Shown: positions 1 to 5,706 of the stretch, piece after piece | How the letters are laid out: every line of letters starts with the position of its first letter | How positions within the stretch are numbered: the first letter of the stretch is position 1 | Source of the DNA: a bacterium UBA6115 | GTDB lineage: Bacteria > Bacillota_A > Clostridia > Christensenellales > Aristaeellaceae | Direction: 5' to 3' | Assembly (NCBI GenBank): GCA_002428405.1 | Contig: DIWD01000037.1 | Coordinates: forward strand, 1 to 6,785 | DNA: 6,785 nucleotides | The notes under the pieces: model-generated | Told to the model about the DNA's origin: nothing | The model's database searches: none | Seen by the model: only the letters and a program-made list of their open reading frames with translations | Translations under genes and position numbers: made by a program

Positions 1-843
1 ATCCGGACGGTCCTGTTCCTCAAGGGCTGCCCGCTTCGTTGCCGCTGGTGCCAGAACCCGGAAGGGCTGACCCCTGACATCAACGTCTGGTACGCCAGAA
101 GCATCTGCATCCTCTGCCGCAGCTGTGCCGCGGCCTGCCCGGAAAAGTGCATTGACTTTGACGGGGAGGGAGTCCGCATTGACCACTCCGCCTGTACCAG
201 GTGCGGGGCCTGTATCCATGCCTGCCCGACAGGGGCGCTCCGCTTTGACGCGCAGGAAATGACCGTAAGCGAAGCCATGCGGGAAATCGTGAAGGACGAG
301 GTGTTTTACCGGACGGCGGGGGGCGGCGTCACGCTCTCAGGCGGGGACCCGGCCTACTCGCCGGGATTTTCGCTTGCTGTCCTGAAAGCCTGCCGCGAAA
401 GGGGCATCGGAACCGCGGTTGAGACCTGCCTGTACACGAACCCGGACGTCGCTGACGCGCTGGCGGATGCCTGCGACGAGGTCATCGCGGACATCAAGCT
501 GATCGATCCCGTGCGGCACAAGGCGGCGACAGGCACTGACAACGCGCTCATTCTGCGCAACATCCGGCGCCTCGCCGCGCGGGGGGCCAACCTTCGCCTG
601 AGGACCCCGCTGATCCCCGGCTACACCGCGGACGAGGAGAACATCGCGGCGATCGCGGACTTCATCGCGTCAGTGGACCCGTCCATCCCCTATGAACTGA
701 TCAATTTCAATCCGATGTGCCGGGAGAAGTACCGCTCCCTCCGGCAGGAATACGGATTTGACAAGGACCAGAAACCCTTTTCGCCCTCTGAAATGCGCGG
801 ATTCAAAGCCATTGCGGAGAGCCGCGTGTTCCATGTGCTGTGA
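1..843 (+). CDS. Glycyl-radical-enzyme activating protein (radical SAM, PflA-like), 5' truncated
   Basis: The frame is open from base 1 to the TGA at 841-843 (280 codons seen); only about 20 N-terminal residues appear to be missing, because the first residues IRTVLFLKGCPLRC correspond to the family's usual GPGIRT...KGCxLxCxWC start. Cys10, Cys14 and Cys17 form the CxxxCxxC radical SAM cluster site. Residues 36-50 (CxxCxxCxxxCP) and 65-76 (CTRCGACIHACP) form a two-[4Fe-4S] ferredoxin insert, which is found in most activases of non-PFL glycyl radical enzymes and is absent from classical PflA. Residues 107-117 hold the SAM amino-group motif, here SGGDP rather than SGGEP. Later DIKLIDP and RTPLIPGYT segments match family blocks. 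By family knowledge, it reductively cleaves SAM and abstracts hydrogen from the glycine of a partner enzyme in the cytoplasm. The partner is not in the window and probably lies upstream. The next gene follows after 9 bases, so they are likely cotranscribed. The target enzyme cannot be named. Confidence 0.93.
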   Translation: MRTVLFLKGCPLRCRWCQNPEGLTPDINVWYARSICILCRSCAAACPEKCIDFDGEGVRIDHSACTRCGACIHACPTGALRFDAQEMTVSEAMREIVKDEVFYRTAGGGVTLSGGDPAYSPGFSLAVLKACRERGIGTAVETCLYTNPDVADALADACDEVIADIKLIDPVRHKAATGTDNALILRNIRRLAARGANLRLRTPLIPGYTADEENIAAIADFIASVDPSIPYELINFNPMCREKYRSLRQEYGFDKDQKPFSPSEMRGFKAIAESRVFHVL

Positions 844-852
844 GGTAGGGAA

Positions 853-2622
853 ATGACAGACATGCTCAGGGACCTGATCAGGCAGGCGGATGAGGGTCGC
901 TGCGTCTATCTAAGCCGGGTCAGGGATACCTTCCGGAAAATGGACATTCAGATCGGCTGCCGGGTTGACCTGACCCTTGGCGGCACGATGTCTTACCTCA
1001 TCCGGCTGCCGCTTCCGCGGGACCCTGTCGAGGACGCGTTTGTGCGGGAGTATTTTTACGCCAGGATTTACAACCTGATCTCAGTCCTGGGCGGAAAGTC
1101 CATGACGCTGACGGTTCCTGCGGGTTTCGCCTGGGCGAGGGAACTCTGCGGATCCCTCCTTAGCGTGTTTGACGTGGGGAAGGCCAAAAGCGAGCGCAAG
1201 GGCTATGGCAAGTGCCTCAACGTGACGGACCGCGCGAACGAAGCGCTCCGCTGCGCCCCGTTCCGTTTCCTGATAGAGGAGGGAGAGCCGCAGGCACCGG
1301 CCCCGAAGAGGAAGGCCCCCGGGCGGGACGCGGCCTCGGCTTTCCGCCGCGCTGTTTTAAACGCGCGCTCAGACCGCCTGTGCGGCATGGATGTCGGCGG
1401 TACCGACATCAAGGTCGTGGGCGTGCTGGACGGCAAGATCCGCGCGGTGAAGGAGTATGACTGGCACCCCGCCATGTTCCGGCACATCGATGAGCTCATC
1501 CAGCCGCTCCTGCTGCTTGCGCGGGTGATGCGCGCGGCGCTTTCCGTTACGGATGATTCATCCAGGGAACTGCTGGACGCGCGCGAAAGGATGCTGGACA
1601 AAAGCGCGCCGCTTGAAACGATGGATACTTCGGCAGCGCAGATCGAAAATGCACTGGACACTCCGGGCTTTGACGCCATCGGCGTTTGCTTTCCTGACGT
1701 CGTGATCGATGACATGATTGTCGGCGGAGAGACGCTGAAAACCCGCGGCATCCGGGAGGCTTCGCCCGATTATGAGAAAGAGTTTCCAAAACTGACTGTC
1801 CTGAAGGATCTGCTGGGCCCATACCTCGCTTCCGGGGGGCTTGTCCGCATGGCCAACGACGGTTCGATGGCGGCCTATACGGCTGCGGCGGAACTGACAT
1901 CCTGCCCGGGAAAAGCAACGGAGGTCCCCGACGGCATCTTCGCGCACACACTGGGAACGGAGCTGGGCTCCGGCTGGATTGACGAGGAGGGAAAGATTCC
2001 GCAGATCCCGCTGGAGGTGTACAACTGCATCATTGACCTGGGCAGCCGGCCGGCGCGCGCCTACGGCGTGCTGGACCTGAGGAGCACACGGAACTTCAAT
2101 ACGGGTATTGCAGGCACGCTGCAGAAATACGCGAGCCAGAGCGGCGCGTACCGGCTGATGTTCAAGCATTTCAATGAGGGGCAGCTCCGGGAGCTTTACA
2201 ATGCCGGGCTCATCATACGCCGCGGTGGCGGTGTCTTTGCGGTCACTGATCCCGCGGACATGCGCAAGCCCCTCCTGGAGCGGGTCATGTCAATGGCTTG
2301 CCAGGGCATTCCGGAGGCTGAGGAGGTCTTCCGCGAAATCGGCGAATACCTTGCGGTGACATGGGAGGAGACCGAGGACATCCTCTGCCCTATGACAAAG
2401 CAGCGTGTCCTGTTCGGGCGCTTCGTCAAAAAGAGGCGTGTGTTTGAGCTCATGCAGGAAGGCGCCGCGCGGCTGCTGCCGGTTATGTTGCAGGCGGCGG
2501 ACGATTCCATGGCCTACACCCCGCTGATGCTGGACCTCAGGAATGATCCGGTATACACAGTCGCCCAGTTCGGGCAGGCGGTCGGCGCGGTGTATTACGC
2601 CGCGGCGGGCAGGGTGCTTTAG
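853..2622 (+). CDS. Large ROK/hexokinase-fold (ASKHA) protein with an unrecognised N-terminal domain
   Basis: This is a 589-residue protein; the ATG at 853 sits 7 bases after GAGG (842-845), which overlaps the stop of the previous gene. Residues 1 to about 142 match no family I recognise. A Pro/Lys/Arg/Ala-rich linker (about 143-165) follows. From 177 a sugar-kinase-type ATPase fold begins: CGMDVGGTDIK (phosphate-1 loop, Asp180), FDAIGVCFPD (273-282), MANDGSMAA (333-341, with Asp336 at the catalytic base position) and HTLGTELGSGW (365-375, phosphate-2 loop). The C-terminal GQAVGAVYYAA (574-584) resembles ROK ends. The zinc motif CxCGxxGC of ROK kinases is absent, and the protein is nearly twice the usual ROK length of about 300-320. 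It could phosphorylate a substrate or product of the glycyl radical pathway, or be a non-catalytic sensor or ATPase. Membership in the fold is fairly sure; the reaction is unknown. Confidence 0.82.
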   Translation: MTDMLRDLIRQADEGRCVYLSRVRDTFRKMDIQIGCRVDLTLGGTMSYLIRLPLPRDPVEDAFVREYFYARIYNLISVLGGKSMTLTVPAGFAWARELCGSLLSVFDVGKAKSERKGYGKCLNVTDRANEALRCAPFRFLIEEGEPQAPAPKRKAPGRDAASAFRRAVLNARSDRLCGMDVGGTDIKVVGVLDGKIRAVKEYDWHPAMFRHIDELIQPLLLLARVMRAALSVTDDSSRELLDARERMLDKSAPLETMDTSAAQIENALDTPGFDAIGVCFPDVVIDDMIVGGETLKTRGIREASPDYEKEFPKLTVLKDLLGPYLASGGLVRMANDGSMAAYTAAAELTSCPGKATEVPDGIFAHTLGTELGSGWIDEEGKIPQIPLEVYNCIIDLGSRPARAYGVLDLRSTRNFNTGIAGTLQKYASQSGAYRLMFKHFNEGQLRELYNAGLIIRRGGGVFAVTDPADMRKPLLERVMSMACQGIPEAEEVFREIGEYLAVTWEETEDILCPMTKQRVLFGRFVKKRRVFELMQEGAARLLPVMLQAADDSMAYTPLMLDLRNDPVYTVAQFGQAVGAVYYAAAGRVL

Positions 2623-2651
2623 GAGATCGACTATAGAGAAGGAGGCGGGCA

Positions 2652-3512
2652 ATGAAAGAGCAAAACTATCTGGACACCCTGGTCGGTGTGTTGGGGCATC
2701 CGGCGGCGGAGAACCCTGGCACAGTCATCCAGCAGGCAGCGTTTGAGGACATGGGCCTCAAACGCTGGCGGTATCTGACCATCGACGTAGCGCCGGACGC
2801 GCTGGAAGACGCGGTCAGGGGTCTGAAGGCGTTCGGGATGCGCGGCGTCAACTGCACGATCCCGCACAAGATCAAGGTGATCCCCTTTCTTGACGAGCTT
2901 AGTGAGGCGGCGAAGCTGATCGGCGCTGTCAATACCATCGTGAACACTGACGGGCACTTGTTCGGTGACAACACGGACGGCAAGGGGTTCATGGAGTCGC
3001 TGCGCGAGAATGGCGTTGATCCGAAGGGAAAGAAAGTGGTGATCCTGGGCGCCGGAGGGGCCGCGCGGGCGATCTGCGTGGAGCTGTGCCTTTCGGGCAC
3101 AGGGGACATCACCGTTGTCAACCGTCCCCAGGACAAAGCGCTGGGTGACAGCCTGATGAGCCTGTTGGCCCGCGTATGCAAAAATCCGCGCTACGTCAGC
3201 TGGGAAGGCGTCTATCAGATCCCCGGGGACACCGATATCCTGATCAACGCTACACCTATCGGCCTGTATCCCGATGTCGACGCCATCCCCAACGTGGATA
3301 TACAAACCATCCTGCCGTCGATGTTTGTGCAGGATGTGATCCCCAACCCAGCGGTCACGCCCTTTCTGCGGGCGGCGCAGGCGCGCGGCGCGAAATGGAA
3401 CACGGGCACCGGCATGCTCATCAACCAGGCGGCGATCAACATCCTGATGTGGACGGGCAGGAAACCCAACAAGGACGTCATGCGCCGGGCACTTGATGAG
3501 GCATTGTCATAA
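2652..3512 (+). CDS. AroE-family (shikimate/quinate dehydrogenase-like) oxidoreductase with altered substrate site
   Basis: This is a 286-residue protein, normal for AroE. ATG 2652 is preceded by AAGGAGG (2639-2645) with 6 bases spacing. The N-terminal substrate domain keeps the catalytic lysine (TIPHK, Lys73), Asn94 in GAVNT and Asp109 in GDNTDG. The Rossmann loop is GAGGAARA (133-140), followed by VVNRPQDK (155-162), whose Asn-Arg resembles the NADP-binding NRT motif. The C-terminal GMLINQAA retains Gln259. In contrast, the block that should read GxPxxHSxSP is G-H-P-A-A-E-N-P-G-T (15-24), so both serines that hold the shikimate carboxylate are missing. By homology it is an NAD(P)-dependent alcohol dehydrogenase acting on a cyclic polyol or related compound. 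The altered pocket and the setting behind a glycyl radical activase argue against a role in aromatic biosynthesis. Automatic pipelines would probably label it shikimate dehydrogenase. The family is certain and the substrate unknown. Confidence 0.9.
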   Translation: MKEQNYLDTLVGVLGHPAAENPGTVIQQAAFEDMGLKRWRYLTIDVAPDALEDAVRGLKAFGMRGVNCTIPHKIKVIPFLDELSEAAKLIGAVNTIVNTDGHLFGDNTDGKGFMESLRENGVDPKGKKVVILGAGGAARAICVELCLSGTGDITVVNRPQDKALGDSLMSLLARVCKNPRYVSWEGVYQIPGDTDILINATPIGLYPDVDAIPNVDIQTILPSMFVQDVIPNPAVTPFLRAAQARGAKWNTGTGMLINQAAINILMWTGRKPNKDVMRRALDEALS

Positions 3513-3534
3513 GCAATGACCTGTTTTGTGTTTG

Positions 3535-3562
3535 AACAGGCGGCGTTTTCGCCGCCTGTTTT
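3535..3562 (+). terminator. Intrinsic terminator closing the first operon
   Basis: AACAGGCGGCG (3535-3545), loop TTTT and CGCCGCCTGTT (3550-3560) make a perfect 11-bp stem, with T's running to 3562. It lies 22 bases after the AroE-like stop codon and before an independent promoter, so it most likely ends transcription of the first operon. Confidence 0.85.
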
Positions 3563-3587
3563 ACGCACGCTCAAGATAAACCCGCTG

Positions 3588-3608
3588 TGATCCGTGATCC
3601 ATGATCCG
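3588..3608. repeat. Three tandem copies of a TGATCC(g/a) heptamer
   Basis: TGATCCG, TGATCCA and TGATCCG follow one another with an exact 7-base period in the spacer between terminator and promoter. No function is recognised. It ends about 65 bases upstream of the -35 box, so it could be a slippage-prone microrepeat or an upstream protein site. Confidence 0.6.
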
Positions 3609-3622
3609 TTGGAAGAGGGATT

Positions 3623-3639
3623 TCCGGCCGGTTGCCGGA
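3623..3639. other. Short inverted repeat (possible hairpin or operator) upstream of the kinase promoter
   Basis: TCCGGC (3623-3628) and GCCGGA (3634-3639) are perfect inverted arms around the 5-base centre CGGTT. It lies about 34 bases before the -35 hexamer. It could be a regulator site, but a 6-bp dyad in GC-rich DNA may be chance. Confidence 0.3.
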
Positions 3640-3672
3640 TGATGAACTGTTTATTGGACAAATAATATTGAA

Positions 3673-3701
3673 TTGACATCCAGACATGCTCACATTATGA
3701 T
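3673..3701 (+). promoter_or_regulatory. Near-consensus sigma-A/sigma-70 promoter for the ROK kinase and AraC genes
   Basis: TTGACA (3673-3678), an exact 17-base spacer and TATGAT (3696-3701) give a perfect -35 and a -10 with one mismatch. The segment just upstream (about 3650-3670) is AT-rich in an otherwise GC-rich window and resembles an UP element. Transcription should start near 3708, leaving a leader of only about 11-14 bases before the kinase start. The strength suggests constitutive expression unless a repressor intervenes. Confidence 0.8.
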
Positions 3702-3721
3702 GACAGTAAAAGAGGGATATG

Positions 3722-4672
3722 ATGAACGGAAAGTACACAATCGGCGTGGACGCGGGCGGCACGAAGGTCGCCTATTGCGTCTTTGATGAATCCGGAAAGG
3801 TTGTGGACCGTCTGCAGCACAGGACGGACACAAACGCGGACGGCGTGGCGTTTTCGGACACTGTGATCTCCACGATTGAAGCCATCCTGAAGAAAAACGG
3901 CCTCGCGGTGGATGACCTGGCGGGAATCGGCATCGTCATGCCGTCTTTCCTGTTGTTTGACAGGGGCTATGTGTGCATGACCTCTGCCATGACCAACATC
4001 TGCGAGTTCCCGATGCGCGACTACATCGCACAGCGCATCAACACCAAAATCGTCCTGGACAATGACTCCAACGTCGCGGCGCTCGCGGAGTTCCGGTATG
4101 GGGCAGGCCGCGGTTCGCGGCACATGGTTTACGTTTCGGTCAGCACCGGTCTTGGATGCGGCATCGTCATTTCCGGCAGGGTCTTCCGCGGCAGTTACGG
4201 CTGGGCGGGGGAATGCGGACATATGCTCATCACGCCGGACGAAGGCCTGACCTGCGGGTGCCGAAACAAGGGCTGCTTCATGTCCTATGCTTCAGGGCGC
4301 TACATCGTCGAACACGTCAAAAACAGGCTTGCCCAGGGGGACATGAGCGTGCTTTCCCAGGCGGATATCAGCGGCGAAACCATTATGGCGGCCTGCAACG
4401 CAGGCGATGCGCTGGCAAAGGACGCGGTCAGGCAGCTTTCCCATTACCTGGCCGTTTGCGTGTTCAACATCTATCAGCTGCTCAACATCAACCTGTTTGT
4501 TTTCGGCGGCGGGCTCACCAACTGCGGGGAAGCGCTGTTCGGCGCGATGCGGGAGGAGTTTGACCGGTACAATCACGTTGCCCAGCCTGTGGAGTTCAGA
4601 TTTGCGGAGCTTGGGCGAGACACGGGCGTCATTGGCGCGGCGGAGCTTGTGAAGGAAGAGGACATCATCTGA
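3722..4672 (+). CDS. ROK-family sugar kinase
   Basis: This is a 316-residue ROK protein, normal family length. Two ATGs are adjacent (3719 and 3722). I prefer 3722 because AGAGGG (3711-3716) then lies 5 bases upstream, against 2 for 3719. The phosphate-1 loop is GVDAGGTK (8-15). The catalytic Asp is in LDNDSNVAAL (Asp115). STGLGCG (141-147) is the phosphate-2 loop. ECGH (164-167) supplies the sugar-contacting Glu and a zinc-ligand His. The zinc motif keeps Cys178, Cys180 and Cys185. ROK consensus 2 is CxCGxxGCxE, but here Gly is Arg181 and the sugar-contacting Glu is Met187. VFGGGL (260-265) is the adenosine-side motif. It is a cytoplasmic ATP-dependent hexose or related kinase; the Glu-to-Met change makes plain glucokinase less secure. 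No helix-turn-helix precedes it, so it is not a NagC/Mlc-type repressor. It is cotranscribed with the AraC gene 16 bases downstream. Confidence 0.9.
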   Translation: MNGKYTIGVDAGGTKVAYCVFDESGKVVDRLQHRTDTNADGVAFSDTVISTIEAILKKNGLAVDDLAGIGIVMPSFLLFDRGYVCMTSAMTNICEFPMRDYIAQRINTKIVLDNDSNVAALAEFRYGAGRGSRHMVYVSVSTGLGCGIVISGRVFRGSYGWAGECGHMLITPDEGLTCGCRNKGCFMSYASGRYIVEHVKNRLAQGDMSVLSQADISGETIMAACNAGDALAKDAVRQLSHYLAVCVFNIYQLLNINLFVFGGGLTNCGEALFGAMREEFDRYNHVAQPVEFRFAELGRDTGVIGAAELVKEEDII

Positions 4673-4676
4673 TACC

Positions 4677-4682
4677 GGAGGG
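4677..4682 (+). promoter_or_regulatory. Ribosome binding site that decides the AraC-family start
   Basis: GGAGGG directly abuts an in-frame ATG at 4683, leaving no spacer. The next in-frame ATG at 4689 is 6 bases away, which is the workable distance, so the shorter start is favoured. Confidence 0.7.
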
Positions 4683-4688
4683 ATGCCA

Positions 4689-5543
4689 ATGCGGAGCGAT
4701 TCGGGCGCTGCGGCGTGGATGGGCCAACTGAGCGAGTTTAGCAGACAGCTGGACGCGACAGACATCAAAATCGTGTTCTGCAAGCGCTTCGACGGGAAAA
4801 GCGGGATCTGGAACCTGACCCGGCACATGCACGATGTCGTGGAGCTGATCTATTTCCTCTCCGGCGATGTGGAGATCTCCACCATGGATGCCCATTCAAG
4901 CGCGGGCGACTATGATGTCATCGTCTATCCGCGCGGCATGTACCATTCCGAGAAGTTCCAGGGCCGCGGAAGCCACGATATTTTTTGTGTCTGGGCGGAC
5001 CTGGGCCCCATCCAGGTACCGGGCATGATCTGGGTCCAGGACGACAGGGGCCTGCCCATCAAGTGGCTGCTTGAACACATGCACGCGGAGTATACATCGG
5101 ATGAGCCGGAACCCGCGCTTATCCAGCACTACGCCAAAGCCGCCATCATCCTCATCGCCCGGAAGGCCCTGGGCGGTAACGTGCCTGACGGCCAGATTTC
5201 GGCGCGGCCGTTTGAGCGCGTTGTCCGCTACATGCACGACCATCTTTCTGAACCGCTCACAGTGGACAGCCTGGCCAAAGCCGTCAACGTCAGCTCTTCC
5301 TACCTCAGCCGGATATTCACTCAGAAAGTCGGCGTGCCGCCGGGCATCTACCTCAGGAGCGTCCGCATTGAGACAGCCAAGGCCATGCTCTCCTACGGGA
5401 CGCGGACCATCGAGGAAATCGCGGGCCTGACCGGGTTCAGCTCACCGAAATATTTCTCCCACGCATTCAGGAAAGAAGCGGAAATGACGCCCAGCGAGTG
5501 GAGGCGCCGCAGTCTGAACAGCGAGGGGACTGGAAAAGAATAA
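4689..5543 (+). CDS. AraC-family transcriptional regulator with N-terminal cupin-type sensor domain
   Basis: This is a 284-residue protein from the preferred start (286 from ATG 4683). Residues about 26-105 form a sugar-sensing AraC-binding (cupin-like) domain, with H-M-H-D-V-V-E-L near 46-53 as the usual beta-strand block containing His residues and DYDVIVYPRGMYH near 75-86. The C-terminal 100 residues carry two helix-turn-helices. The first is about 190-212 (LTVDSLAKAVNVSSSYLSRIF) and the second about 241-260 (IEEIAGLTGFSSPKYFSHAF), ending in the family signature MTPSEWRR. By family knowledge it binds direct-repeat half-sites and activates sugar-use genes when ligand is present. It sits between the kinase and the sugar-binding protein gene, and a direct repeat lies in the downstream promoter, so local control of the importer is likely. 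The ligand is unknown. Confidence 0.93.
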   Translation: MRSDSGAAAWMGQLSEFSRQLDATDIKIVFCKRFDGKSGIWNLTRHMHDVVELIYFLSGDVEISTMDAHSSAGDYDVIVYPRGMYHSEKFQGRGSHDIFCVWADLGPIQVPGMIWVQDDRGLPIKWLLEHMHAEYTSDEPEPALIQHYAKAAIILIARKALGGNVPDGQISARPFERVVRYMHDHLSEPLTVDSLAKAVNVSSSYLSRIFTQKVGVPPGIYLRSVRIETAKAMLSYGTRTIEEIAGLTGFSSPKYFSHAFRKEAEMTPSEWRRRSLNSEGTGKE

Positions 5544-5560
5544 GTTCAGAATTTCGCACC

Positions 5561-5581
5561 TTATGGGTTGTTTTATGGGTT
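5561..5581 (+). promoter_or_regulatory. Direct repeat, candidate AraC-type activator site
   Basis: TTATGGGTT occurs at 5561-5569 and again at 5573-5581, a 12-base period. Relative to the start expected from the -10 box (about 5615), the copies lie near -54 to -46 and -42 to -34. The second overlaps the weak -35 region, the usual place for a class II activator. The AraC-family gene ends 18 bases upstream, which makes it the obvious candidate binder. Confidence 0.5.
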
Positions 5582-5608
5582 TTATCTGGGAAGAAAATGC
5601 CCTATAAT
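5581..5608 (+). promoter_or_regulatory. Promoter of the sugar-binding protein gene (good -10, poor -35)
   Basis: TATAAT (5603-5608) is a perfect -10. Upstream there is only a poor -35: TTTATC at 5581-5586 with a 16-base spacer, or shifted TTTT-containing alternatives. A strong -10 with a poor -35 overlapped by a direct repeat is typical of activator-dependent promoters. The predicted leader is about 90 bases. Confidence 0.65.
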
Positions 5609-5666
5609 GTCCATGTTGAAGTTCGGAATACCGGTCGTCTGACAGCGCCTCTCTGCGTCGTTCTTC

Positions 5667-5686
5667 TTGCGGAAGGCAATCCGCAA
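5667..5686 (+). other. Leader hairpin just before the sugar-binding protein ribosome binding site
   Basis: TTGCGGA (5667-5673) and TCCGCAA (5680-5686) form a perfect 7-bp stem with a 6-base loop. It ends 6 bases before AAGGAGG (5693-5699). It is not followed by T's, so it is not a terminator. It may protect the mRNA 5' end or keep the ribosome binding site open. Confidence 0.4.
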
Positions 5687-5706
5687 AGATATAAGGAGGA
5701 TATGTC

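Noticed and set aside
1203..2169. Long minus-strand open frames opposite the 589-residue gene
   Set aside because: They are antisense shadows of a GC-rich gene; products are Arg/Ser/Pro-rich without recognisable motifs, while the + strand protein has clear family motifs.
3521..3539. CTGTT (3521-3525) that could pair with AACAG (3535-3539) as an antiterminator
   Set aside because: Only 5 bp against an 11-bp perfect terminator stem, and located after the last gene of the operon, so competition is not credible.
3513..3718. Search for tRNA, small RNA, CRISPR or insertion-sequence remains in the spacer
   Set aside because: Apart from the terminator, heptamer repeat, short dyad and promoter, nothing with cloverleaf, spacer-repeat or transposase features is visible.
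3571..3762. 63-codon minus-strand frame across the kinase promoter region
   Set aside because: It overlaps a strong + strand promoter and the kinase start, lacks a clear ribosome binding site, and has a low-complexity composition.
5641..5660. Imperfect GAC-GC / GC-GTC stem in the binding-protein leader, considered as riboswitch part
   Set aside because: Five pairs with a bulge and no conserved riboswitch core; the leader of about 90 bases shows no known aptamer pattern.
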